Of a stretch of 5,270 nt of DNA, positions 1 to 5,235 are shown in pieces (positions within the stretch are counted from its first letter, which is position 1; each line of letters begins with the position of its first letter). The stretch is taken from contig CAZSSB010000089.1 of NCBI GenBank assembly GCA_964609245.1, positions 1-5,270 on the forward strand, read 5' to 3'. A model generated the notes under the pieces. It was not told the DNA's origin and did no database searches. It worked only from the letters and a program-made list of their open reading frames with translations. Source of the stretch: JAFGCY01 sp964609245 (lineage in GTDB: Bacteria > 4484-113 > JAFGCY01). A program made the translations under genes and the position numbers.

Positions 1-1567
1 GCCTGCCCAGCGAGGCATGGGCGGCGCGGGCGCGCCGATTCTCGGCGGCGGTGAAGCCGCCCGGGCGTTTGTATCTCAGCGGGGCGCCGGCCAGCGACAG
101 GGCCGCCAGGGTGGCCTGGGTCGGCTCAATGAAGCGCAGATCCAGCGCTGCCGCCTGCTCGTCGTTGTCGTTCTCGCCCTCGTTGCCTTCCTCGCGATCG
201 CGCCCCGGGGCGCTCATCAGTTCCAGCGGCGAGGGGTTGCGGGCGGGCCTCAGCTCGTCGTCGTCGTCCTCGGGTGCACGGAAGCTGGTCTCCTCCCGGG
301 TCTGGCTCTCGCTGACCGCTACGCCCACCTTCTGGGCGGCGGCGACGTTGGCCAGGTAGCCGGCGACGTCCTTCTGGCGCGTGTCGATGGTGTACCTGGG
401 CGCGAGCTTGACCAGTGCGGGGCCGAAGTTGACCTCGACCATCCAGTCGAGCAGCTGCTGCATCGGCTTGCACAGCGCCTCGGCGTCGCTCTGCACGATG
501 CTGGCGCGCACGTCGAAGTGAGTCTGGGCCGCGGCCTTGCTGCCGACGTCGCCGATGTCGGTGGTCAGCGTCTCGCCCAGCACGGCGATGGTGATCTGTT
601 TGTCGCAGTAGTCGGACCAGCTCTCGTGGGGGCTGGCGCCCGTGATGGAGTGGCCGATGTTCGCCATCTCGAACTTCGCCTCGTCCACGAGGCGGATGCC
701 GCTGCCCTGCTGCAACGACCTGAGCACGGCGTCGTACTGCTCCTGCTCCTCCGTGCTGGCCGTCTTGGGGTAGTAGATCACGCCGAAGGGCGCGCCGAAC
801 TTCTCGATCGAGACCATCCGCCACTTGCCGGCGTGCTTCTTCATGTGGCTCAGGAACCACAGCGGGCGGGCCAGCGGCACGCCCCAGGGGTTCTCGTATC
901 GGCGGCGCGGGGCGTAGTGGATGAACTTGCGGTCGGGGACGGGCTCGCCGGCGATGCGCTGCGCGGGCGTCAGCAGCCGCAGCTGGTAGTCCTCGTCGAA
1001 GGTGAAGCGGCCGCGCCGGCGGCTCCAGAGCCGCGCCGGAATGAAGGCATCGCTGAGATGCTCCTCGCGGTCGCCGACCTGCCAGTCGAGGTCGCGCAGC
1101 TGCCAGTCGAGCTCCAGCACGCTCATGCCGTAGTACGTGGCCATCCACAGCTCGGCCCGGCTGTCCTCCAGCCCGGCGATCTGCTTCAGCGCCGCCTCGC
1201 AGAAGGCGGCGACGCGCAGGGCCTCGTCGCTCTTGCTGACCGGCAGCAGGCTCGGCGGCGCGCTGAGGACCGCGTTCTTGCGCTGCTCCGTGACGCCCAG
1301 CACCACGCAGTCCTTGTCCCGCATCTCCTCGTAGAGGCCGAAGCCGCGCTGGTAGTATGCGGTGTTGGTCGGGCTGATGGTGGCCATGAACACGTCGGGG
1401 TTAGTGATCGTGCCCATGTAGCCCTTGAGGAAGTATTGAGTCTCCCGGTCGATGCCGGCGGCCTGGCCGACCGGCGGCCTGGGGATGCCGTTGCCGCTGG
1501 CGGCGCCGAGGCGCGGCCAGTTGCGGGGATCCAGGCGGGCCAGCACGCTGCGCCGCTCGGCTACCAT
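1..1567 (-). CDS. Mu gp29-like (DUF935) phage portal protein, 3' end cut by window edge
   Basis: The reverse strand is open from ATG at 1567 to the left edge, giving 522 codons without a stop. The protein would form the dodecameric portal ring at one capsid vertex, through which DNA is packaged and where the neck attaches. Family hallmarks I recognise are FIHYAPRRRYENPWGVPLARPL (about residues 215-236, with the NPWGVPLARPLW core), EKFGAPFGV (255-263), and GETLTTDIGDVGSKAAAQTHFDVR (331-354), typical of DUF935 portals. An acidic, probably disordered linker follows (about 432-471, with EDDDDE and GENDNDE), then a further segment of at least 50 residues that continues outside the window. The start has a strong SD (GGAGG at 1575-1579, 7-nt spacing) and overlaps the stop of the upstream 75-aa gene by 7 nt (ATGGTAG), implying translational coupling. 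The family call is from motif recall. The function of the C-terminal extension is unknown. Confidence 0.9.
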   Translation of the reverse strand, partial: MVAERRSVLARLDPRNWPRLGAASGNGIPRPPVGQAAGIDRETQYFLKGYMGTITNPDVFMATISPTNTAYYQRGFGLYEEMRDKDCVVLGVTEQRKNAVLSAPPSLLPVSKSDEALRVAAFCEAALKQIAGLEDSRAELWMATYYGMSVLELDWQLRDLDWQVGDREEHLSDAFIPARLWSRRRGRFTFDEDYQLRLLTPAQRIAGEPVPDRKFIHYAPRRRYENPWGVPLARPLWFLSHMKKHAGKWRMVSIEKFGAPFGVIYYPKTASTEEQEQYDAVLRSLQQGSGIRLVDEAKFEMANIGHSITGASPHESWSDYCDKQITIAVLGETLTTDIGDVGSKAAAQTHFDVRASIVQSDAEALCKPMQQLLDWMVEVNFGPALVKLAPRYTIDTRQKDVAGYLANVAAAQKVGVAVSESQTREETSFRAPEDDDDELRPARNPSPLELMSAPGRDREEGNEGENDNDEQAAALDLRFIEPTQATLAALSLAGAPLRYKRPGGFTAAENRRARAAHASLGR

Positions 1568-1788
1568 GCGCGCACCTCCGGTGAGTCGAGGACGTGCAGC
1601 ACGTTGCTCTCGCAGTGTTGCTGCACCAGGTGCCGGGCGATCAGGCGGCGCTGCCGTCCCGTCAGGGCGCGCTCGCCCTCCTCGGCCAGGCGGAAGTTCA
1701 GCCGGTGGTTCTGGCGGTCGAGCACCATGCCTTCCAGCCCGGCGGCCAGCTCCTGGGCGCAAGCCTTCTGTGCATCGCTGAGCGCCAT
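1561..1788 (-). CDS. Small protein of unknown function between TerL and portal (75 aa)
   Basis: I do not recognise this family. The 75-residue product (MALSDAQKACAQELAAGLEG... ending SPEVRAW) is probably mostly helical, with a charged centre (RQNHRLNFRLAEEGERALTGRQRR, about 25-48). It has no signal peptide or membrane segment. It is likely real: its ATG overlaps the TerL stop by one base (TGATG), a clear SD (GAGGAG at 1795-1800) sits 6 nt upstream, and its stop overlaps the portal start by 7 nt. The position recalls lambda gpW, a small head-completion protein encoded between TerL and portal, but I see no sequence resemblance to gpW, so a neck or head-joining role is only a positional guess. 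A packaging accessory role is equally possible. Confidence 0.75.
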   Translation of the reverse strand: MALSDAQKACAQELAAGLEGMVLDRQNHRLNFRLAEEGERALTGRQRRLIARHLVQQHCESNVLHVLDSPEVRAW

Positions 1789-3560
1789 CAGAAGCTCCTC
1801 ACCGCCGGATCCTCGGCCGCCGTGGTCTTGACTACGTGGTAGTCCTCCGGGCCGCCCGCGCCGGGGCGCTCCAGGAAGCCTTCCAGCAGCTGCTGTAGGC
1901 TGTCGAGCGCGTCGTCCTTGCCGCCGGGGTACAGCTTCATCTCGGTGCGCAGGTTGCGCTGGTCCGCGTCGGCGGGATTGAACAGCACGTTGGCCGCCTT
2001 GACCGGCACGGTCAGGTTGCGGATGCGGCGGTCCTTGGCGCCCACCGCCTGGCTGATCGCCAGCAGCTCCAGCGGCAGGCTGCCGAAGCGTTTGTTGAAC
2101 TGCTCGATCGCCGTCTCCAGCTGGCTGGCCTGGCCGGTGATCACCTGGCAGCCGTAGTACTGGTGCAGTTCGTTCAGGATGTCGAGCTGCTCGGGGATCT
2201 CCCAGCGGGCGTAGTACAGCTTGAGCAGCAGCACCTTGCCGGTCTCGGGATGCTGGGCGCCGACGGTGATCGCGGTGAAGTCGGCGGTCGGGCTGATGCT
2301 CTCCGCCGAGTCGATGTGGGCCCGGGGCCGGCTGAGGCGGACGTTGTCGTAGGTGAAGATACCGCGGTCGACGCGCCTCAGCTTGCCGGGGTCGAAGGTG
2401 TGCTCGTCGAACCAGGCGATGTCGAAGGGGCTTTTTTCGCGGCTGACGGGCCTGAGCATCAGCTCCTGCTGGGCCACCTGGGGGTCGCCTTCACTCAGCA
2501 TCCGCGCCACGTCGAGCGGGCTGAAGCGCTCGGGCCAGGCGGGCCTCCACCAGCGGGCGGCCTCGGCGGCTTCGCGCTCCTCGATGGCGCGGGCGGCTTC
2601 GAGGCCACGCTCGGCGGCCAGGTGCTCCAGGTCGGTGGCGGGCGTGGGCGTGAACGGCATCGCCGGCGGCGTCTCCGTCCAGTCGCGCTCGCTGCCGTGC
2701 TCGTCCAGCTCGGCGGCGATGGGCACGAACGGTCCGCGCCAGCCCAGCCCGGGATCCTCGCCCTCGCCCGTGGGGCGCCGCGCCCAGAGGATCAGTGCGT
2801 TCTGGCCGATCGGGGTGCCCAGCCAGATCACCGGGCACCAGCGGGTGATCGCGCGCAGCACCACGGCCTGCAGCCAGTGGCGGGCGCGGGTGCGGTAGGT
2901 CTCGCTGTACTCCAGGTCCTCGTGCTCGGGGTCGTCGAGGATCACCAGGTCGGGGCGGTTGCTCTGCCAGTTGGTGCCGCGCAGCTTGCCGCGACCGAAC
3001 TCGTAGGCCTTGATCCGCGCGCCGTTGCTCAGGATGATCTGGTAGTCGGTGTATGACTTGGTCTGGCCCTTGATGTCGCGCGCCGCGCTGAGCTCCGGGT
3101 GGTCGGCCCGCAGGCGGTCGTTGGTCTCCAGCTCCTCGACGATGTTGCGGATGCGGTCCTTGGCCTCGTCCTTCGTCGAGCAGAGGATCAGCACGTTGCG
3201 CTTCTGCTTCTTCGTGATGGCCCACAGCACCAGCGCGGTGGTGCCGTAGGTGGACTTGGCGCCATCGCGGTGGAACTCACCGCACAGCCGCGGGAACGGG
3301 AACTCGGTCTCCATGATCGCGGACAGCGCGGCCGTCAGTTCCTGCTGCGGCGGCCCGGGCGGGACGAAGCGGCCCCTCTGCGGGCCGTCCTGGTGGACCA
3401 TCAGGTGCTGGAAGTACGTCAGGCTCCAGCGCATCAGCGGATCCGTGCCGTAGCGCTCGATGCGGGCGTGGTAGGCGGCCTGCTCGCGCGCCGCGACGCT
3501 GGCCCGGTGCTGCTCAATCAGCTCCGGCGGGGGCGCAGGGGCGGCGACGGCACTACTCAC
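1788..3560 (-). CDS. Phage terminase large subunit (TerL), ATPase plus nuclease
   Basis: This is the 590-aa motor of DNA packaging: it hydrolyses ATP to pump DNA through the portal and cuts concatemeric phage DNA. The N-terminal ATPase has a Walker A-type loop HRDGAKST (97-104), with R98 and K102 in the TerL-type R-x3-K-S spacing, Walker B LVILDDPE (205-212), and a coupling motif WLGTP (246-250). The C-terminal RNase H-fold nuclease shows HIDSAES...ADFTAI (416-430, acidic D417 and D427), an E482 region (SQLETAIEQF), and GGKDDALDSL (547-556, D549/D550). Length is normal for a full TerL with no visible break. The start is GTG at 3560, chosen for a near-perfect SD AGGAGG (3567-3572) 6 nt upstream. 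It overlaps the upstream stop by 8 nt. The domain order and the DUF935 portal downstream suggest a Mu gp28-like or related TerL. The subfamily is uncertain; the function is not. Confidence 0.94.
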   Translation of the reverse strand: MSSAVAAPAPPPELIEQHRASVAAREQAAYHARIERYGTDPLMRWSLTYFQHLMVHQDGPQRGRFVPPGPPQQELTAALSAIMETEFPFPRLCGEFHRDGAKSTYGTTALVLWAITKKQKRNVLILCSTKDEAKDRIRNIVEELETNDRLRADHPELSAARDIKGQTKSYTDYQIILSNGARIKAYEFGRGKLRGTNWQSNRPDLVILDDPEHEDLEYSETYRTRARHWLQAVVLRAITRWCPVIWLGTPIGQNALILWARRPTGEGEDPGLGWRGPFVPIAAELDEHGSERDWTETPPAMPFTPTPATDLEHLAAERGLEAARAIEEREAAEAARWWRPAWPERFSPLDVARMLSEGDPQVAQQELMLRPVSREKSPFDIAWFDEHTFDPGKLRRVDRGIFTYDNVRLSRPRAHIDSAESISPTADFTAITVGAQHPETGKVLLLKLYYARWEIPEQLDILNELHQYYGCQVITGQASQLETAIEQFNKRFGSLPLELLAISQAVGAKDRRIRNLTVPVKAANVLFNPADADQRNLRTEMKLYPGGKDDALDSLQQLLEGFLERPGAGGPEDYHVVKTTAAEDPAVRSF

Positions 3561-4395
3561 GGTGCGCCTCCTGTCCGACGTAGCCGGCCAGCTCCGCGTC
3601 CAGCTCCTGGCCGCGGCGCAGCAGCTCGGTCAGCTCGGTCTCGCTGGCGCCGGCGTCCTCGTCCTCGTCAGGCGTGGGGCGCTGATGGCCGATCAGGACG
3701 GCGGCCACGTGGCGGAGGCCGCCGGTCAGCTCGCCCTGCATGCCAATCATGTATCGCGCGGCCTCGACGCTGAGGCGCGGCTTGGGGGCCTCCTCGGGCG
3801 GGACGGCGATCGACGCTGCCGCGAGGCGTTGCAGCTCCTGCTGGAAGGCGCCCTCCTCGACCGAATCAAACAGCGTCGGCTGGGGCGGCTGCTCGCGGCC
3901 ATCGATGCTGAACTTGGGGCCGATCGCGATCAGCGCTGGCGGGTTGTCGACGTAGTCGCGCATCCGGCCCTGCAGATCCTCCAGGATGCCGAGGCCCTGC
4001 TGGGCCAGCTCGTGGATGCGCTCGGCCATGTCCGCGCCGCGCGCGGCCTGTAGTTCGTGGGTGCGGCGTTTCAGCGCCTCGCGGTAGCTGCCGACGTAGT
4101 TCGTCCAGCTGAGTCCGCCGGGCAGCTTGAAGCGGCGGTGGTGCTTGCGCAGGTAGTCGGGGTTGAGATCGACGCCAGGGTGCTGGCCGGTCTCGACCCA
4201 GCCGGCGCCCTGGGCGCAGCGCTCGGCGGCGATCAGCCAGCGGTAGCGCCGCAGTTCGCGGTCCTTGAGCTTGAGCAGCCTGGCCACCTGGCCCCAGGGG
4301 ACGGCGGGCTCGCCGCAGCGCAGCTCCAGGATGCGGACGACGGTGGCCTGGTGGTCGGGCAGCAGCTCGGCGCGCACGTCGGCCTGCTCGCTCAC
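3553..4395 (-). CDS. Probable terminase small subunit / DNA-packaging protein (280 aa)
   Basis: I assign this mainly by position directly upstream of and overlapping TerL. A small terminase binds the packaging site and hands DNA to TerL. An HTH-like segment lies at about residues 31-56 (AVPWGQVARLLKLKDRELRRYRWLI), as in many TerS N-termini. Then come a basic stretch (YLRKHHRRFKLPGG, 81-94), helical regions (about 104-148 and 182-194), a Pro-rich stretch (PPEEAPKPRL, 199-208), and an acidic linker (TPDEDEDAGASE, 241-252) before a C-terminal helix. At 280 aa it is longer than many TerS proteins. The start chosen is GTG at 4395, with GGGGG (4402-4406) 6 nt upstream and an N-terminus MSEQADVRAELL. 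An in-frame GTG at 4431 would add 12 residues (PGFCPPIRG-containing) but would lie in the upstream repeats. An uncharacterised structural or regulatory protein is the alternative. Confidence 0.6.
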   Translation of the reverse strand: MSEQADVRAELLPDHQATVVRILELRCGEPAVPWGQVARLLKLKDRELRRYRWLIAAERCAQGAGWVETGQHPGVDLNPDYLRKHHRRFKLPGGLSWTNYVGSYREALKRRTHELQAARGADMAERIHELAQQGLGILEDLQGRMRDYVDNPPALIAIGPKFSIDGREQPPQPTLFDSVEEGAFQQELQRLAAASIAVPPEEAPKPRLSVEAARYMIGMQGELTGGLRHVAAVLIGHQRPTPDEDEDAGASETELTELLRRGQELDAELAGYVGQEAHRE

Positions 4396-4610
4396 GGCAG
4401 GCCCCCGAATCGGCGGGCAGAATCCGGGCACAATCCGGGCACTTCCGCGCGGGCACTACTACCCTCGGGCAGGGCGTTTGGGGGCGTGCAGGGCGCCTGT
4501 GCGCTTCGTCGGGGCGCTGAGGCGCCGCCGGCGGGCCGGAGGAAGGCTCGGCAGCCCGCCGCGGTCGCCCCTGGGTTGGTGGTGCTGTCGTAGTAGCCGG
4601 CGCGCGCCAT
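4392..4610 (-). CDS. Doubtful 72-aa open frame ending in the TerS-candidate start
   Basis: An ATG-initiated frame spans most of the gap and ends in a TGA that overlaps the GTG start of the downstream gene (GTGA). That would be a classic coupling arrangement, and the first 25 or so codons have the GC-rich third positions of local genes (MARAGYYDSTTNPGATAAG). Against it: no Shine-Dalgarno sequence precedes the ATG, the C-terminal half is a low-complexity Ala/Pro/Arg/Ser run with relaxed codon use (GGT AGT AGT), and its 3' half lies across the heptamer repeats. Most likely it is a chance frame in GC-rich noncoding DNA, recorded because the overlap is suggestive. Confidence 0.2.
   Translation of the reverse strand: MARAGYYDSTTNPGATAAGCRAFLRPAGGASAPRRSAQAPCTPPNALPEGSSARAEVPGLCPDSARRFGGLP
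4414..4472. repeat. Five direct copies of CGGGCA[C/G], including a perfect 11-bp tandem
   Basis: On the plus strand CGGGCA[C/G] occurs at 4414-4420, 4425-4431, 4436-4442, 4450-4456 and 4466-4472, all in the same orientation. Start-to-start spacings are 11, 11, 14 and 16 bp. The middle two lie in a perfect tandem 11-mer AATCCGGGCAC (4421-4431 and 4432-4442). The cluster ends 19 bp before the TerS-candidate start codon. Near-helical spacing would put several copies on one face of the DNA, as in protein-binding iterons. Confidence 0.75.
4529..4561. repeat. Inverted repeat with 8-bp GC-only stem
   Basis: CGGCGGGC (4529-4536) pairs perfectly with GCCCGCCG (4554-4561) across a 17-nt loop. A smaller GGCGC/GCGCC stem with TGAG loop lies next to it (4513-4526). 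Neither is followed by a T-tract on either strand, so neither is an intrinsic terminator. In GC-rich DNA such stems arise easily, but this one lies in a noncoding gap between two repeat clusters. Confidence 0.45.
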
Positions 4611-4629
4611 GCCGAGTATGTAGCACGGC

Positions 4630-4651
4630 TGGGGATGGATTGGGGATAGAT
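4630..4651. repeat. Tandem 11-bp direct repeat TGGGGAT[G/A]GAT
   Basis: TGGGGATGGAT (4630-4640) is followed directly by TGGGGATAGAT (4641-4651), one mismatch. It abuts the palindromic repeats at 4651-4688, so repeats are continuous over 59 bp. The sequence is locally less GC-rich than the rest of the gap. Confidence 0.65.
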
Positions 4652-4688
4652 GGAAGCAGACTTCCGCAGATTGGAAGCTGGCTTCCGC
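4651..4688. repeat. Two palindromic 17-mers with a 21-bp period
   Basis: TGGAAGCAGACTTCCGC (4651-4667) and TGGAAGCTGGCTTCCGC (4672-4688) match at 15 of 17 positions. Each has an inverted core: GGAAG-CAGA-CTTCC (4652-4665) and GGAAGC-TG-GCTTCC (4673-4686). The 21-bp period is two helical turns, so bound dimers would sit on the same face. The array lies just after the 84-aa gene's stop codon (its last base is shared). No T-tract follows, so a two-site operator or terminase-binding site fits better than a terminator. Confidence 0.7.
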
Positions 4689-4942
4689 TAGAGGGCTTCG
4701 GCGCGCTGCTTGTGCTTGGTCTCGATGGGCGCAATTCGAGCCAGCCAGGTGCGGATCGTCCGGTCTGTCGGGGTCCAGTCATACTGCTTGTCCGCCAGCA
4801 TCACGGCGCGGATTTGCTCCGATGTGCAGTGACCGTCGAACTGGCGCCAGCGGATGTTGAACACTACAAGGTAGCGGGGGTCGATCCGTAGCAACTCCTC
4901 GCGGCAGGGTTTCATCCAGGCTGGCTCGGCGGTCGGCTTCAC
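4688..4942 (-). CDS. Small protein with HTH-like C-terminal half, function unknown (84 aa)
   Basis: I do not recognise a named family. The 84 residues begin MKPTAEPAWMKPCREELL (GTG start). They contain a hydrophobic, aromatic core (RYLVVFNIRWRQF, 23-35), then TSEQIRAVMLADKQYDWTPTDRTIRTWLARI (40-70), which could be a helix-turn-helix with TPTDRTIRTWLARI as recognition helix, and a basic tail (ETKHKQRAEAL). The GTG start at 4942 is supported by a 4-nt GTGA overlap with the upstream gene's stop and by GAGGAG at 4952-4957 (9-nt spacing). An open frame continues upstream to 5119, but that part is antisense-free shadow of the 69-aa gene. Its codons (TTG CTA, CTT GTA, ACA TCG, CAA, TAT, ATT) are noticeably less GC3-biased than those of TerL or the portal, hinting at a different origin or weaker expression. 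A DNA-binding regulator or packaging accessory is possible. Confidence 0.65.
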   Translation of the reverse strand: MKPTAEPAWMKPCREELLRIDPRYLVVFNIRWRQFDGHCTSEQIRAVMLADKQYDWTPTDRTIRTWLARIAPIETKHKQRAEAL

Positions 4943-5148
4943 GGCTCGACTCTCCTCAGCTGGGCGCGGTTGACGCGGGCGACGGCGGCCCGCTTCGTGG
5001 CCTGCTGCTCCGCCCGCAGCCGGTTCTGGTAGACCAGCAGCCGCGCAGGCGGGCACTTGTAGATCGACAGCTGGTCGCGCTTGCTTAGTGTCCTGCCCGC
5101 CGCCCCGCGACGGTACCATTGCGGAATGAAGGGTCTCTTGTCACCCAT
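4939..5148 (-). CDS. Small, highly basic protein, function unknown (69 aa)
   Basis: The family is not recognised. The 69-residue product (MGDKRPFIPQWYRRGAAGRT...) has about 17 Lys/Arg against 4 Asp/Glu, one cysteine, no membrane segment, and a likely long basic helix from about residue 34 to 66 (PARLLVYQNRLRAEQQATKRAAVARVNRAQLRR). Such charge fits binding to nucleic acid or to an acidic partner, which is inference. The start is ATG at 5148 rather than the in-frame GTG at 5151, because GAGGAG (5155-5160) is 6 nt from the ATG and only 3 nt from the GTG. The stop overlaps the next gene in a GTGA junction, so the two are probably co-translated. It is the first gene visible downstream of the repeat-bearing leader at the right edge. 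Confidence 0.65.
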   Translation of the reverse strand: MGDKRPFIPQWYRRGAAGRTLSKRDQLSIYKCPPARLLVYQNRLRAEQQATKRAAVARVNRAQLRRVEP

Positions 5149-5168
5149 CACTCACTCCTCTCTAAGAC

Positions 5169-5208
5169 GGGACACGGGACACTGTGGGACACGTTAAGTA
5201 AAACAGTG
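5169..5208. promoter_or_regulatory. Putative operator/leader: three GGGACAC repeats and CACTGT inverted arms
   Basis: GGGACAC occurs at 5169-5175, 5176-5182 and 5186-5192 in one orientation (GTGTCCC on the coding strand), the first two being tandem. CACTGT (5180-5185) and ACAGTG (5203-5208) form 6-bp inverted arms around an AT-rich spot (on the coding strand TTTTACTTAAC). All this lies 20-60 bp upstream of the 69-aa gene's start, where a promoter and operator would be expected. No convincing -35/-10 pair is visible, so promoter status is inference. The repeats themselves are plain. Confidence 0.45.
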
Positions 5209-5235
5209 CGTATGGGGGGGTGAGTTCTCTCGGGG

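Larger units (their letters stand above)
4396..4687. other. 292-bp gap upstream of the TerS candidate, repeat-rich; possible packaging or regulatory region
   Basis: There is no convincing gene here although the flanking genes are packed with overlaps, so the gap itself stands out. From left to right it holds a cluster of CGGGCA[C/G] heptamers (4414-4472), a GC-rich middle with a strong inverted repeat (4529-4561), and a second repeat cluster (4630-4688) made of tandem 11-mers and two palindromes. In many phages (lambda cosB, for example) the packaging-initiation site with repeated TerS-binding boxes lies beside the small-terminase gene. This location fits, but the function is inference. An operator/promoter region for late genes is the main alternative. 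No good sigma-70 promoter is evident. Confidence 0.5.

Noticed and set aside
126..1148. 340-codon minus-strand frame inside the portal gene
   Set aside because: It is another frame of the same strand as the DUF935 gene and yields an Arg/Ala-rich product, while the portal frame carries clear family motifs and its own SD.
17..1831. 604-codon open frame on the plus strand
   Set aside because: It lies antisense to the portal and 75-aa genes. High-GC genes with strong third-position bias commonly leave long open antisense frames. Its product is low-complexity Ala/Val/Arg/Gly-rich and shows no family motif.
2431..2438. Run of six As on the TerL coding strand as a programmed frameshift site
   Set aside because: The reading frame is GAA AAA AGC, which does not fit the X XXY YYZ slippery pattern, and TerL reads through intact with nuclease motifs on the far side.
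2163..3056. 297-codon plus-strand frame opposite TerL
   Set aside because: Shadow of TerL, whose ATPase and nuclease motifs are intact on the other strand.
3099..3773. 224-codon plus-strand frame across the TerS/TerL junction
   Set aside because: Antisense to two coupled genes with good start signals; the product is compositionally biased with no recognisable motif.
4608..4625. TACATA on the minus strand as a -10 box for the terminase operon
   Set aside because: No -35-like hexamer lies 16-18 nt upstream (C-rich instead), so a sigma-70 promoter is not supported.
4459..4782. 107-codon minus-strand frame overlapping the gap and the 84-aa gene
   Set aside because: It starts inside the 84-aa gene in another frame, is Pro/Ser/Arg-rich, and has no ribosome site.
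4943..5119. N-terminal extension of the 84-aa gene to a 143-aa form
   Set aside because: The extra residues are out of frame with the better-supported 69-aa gene and are Ala/Gly/Pro/Arg-rich. The GTG at 4942 has an SD and a GTGA overlap.
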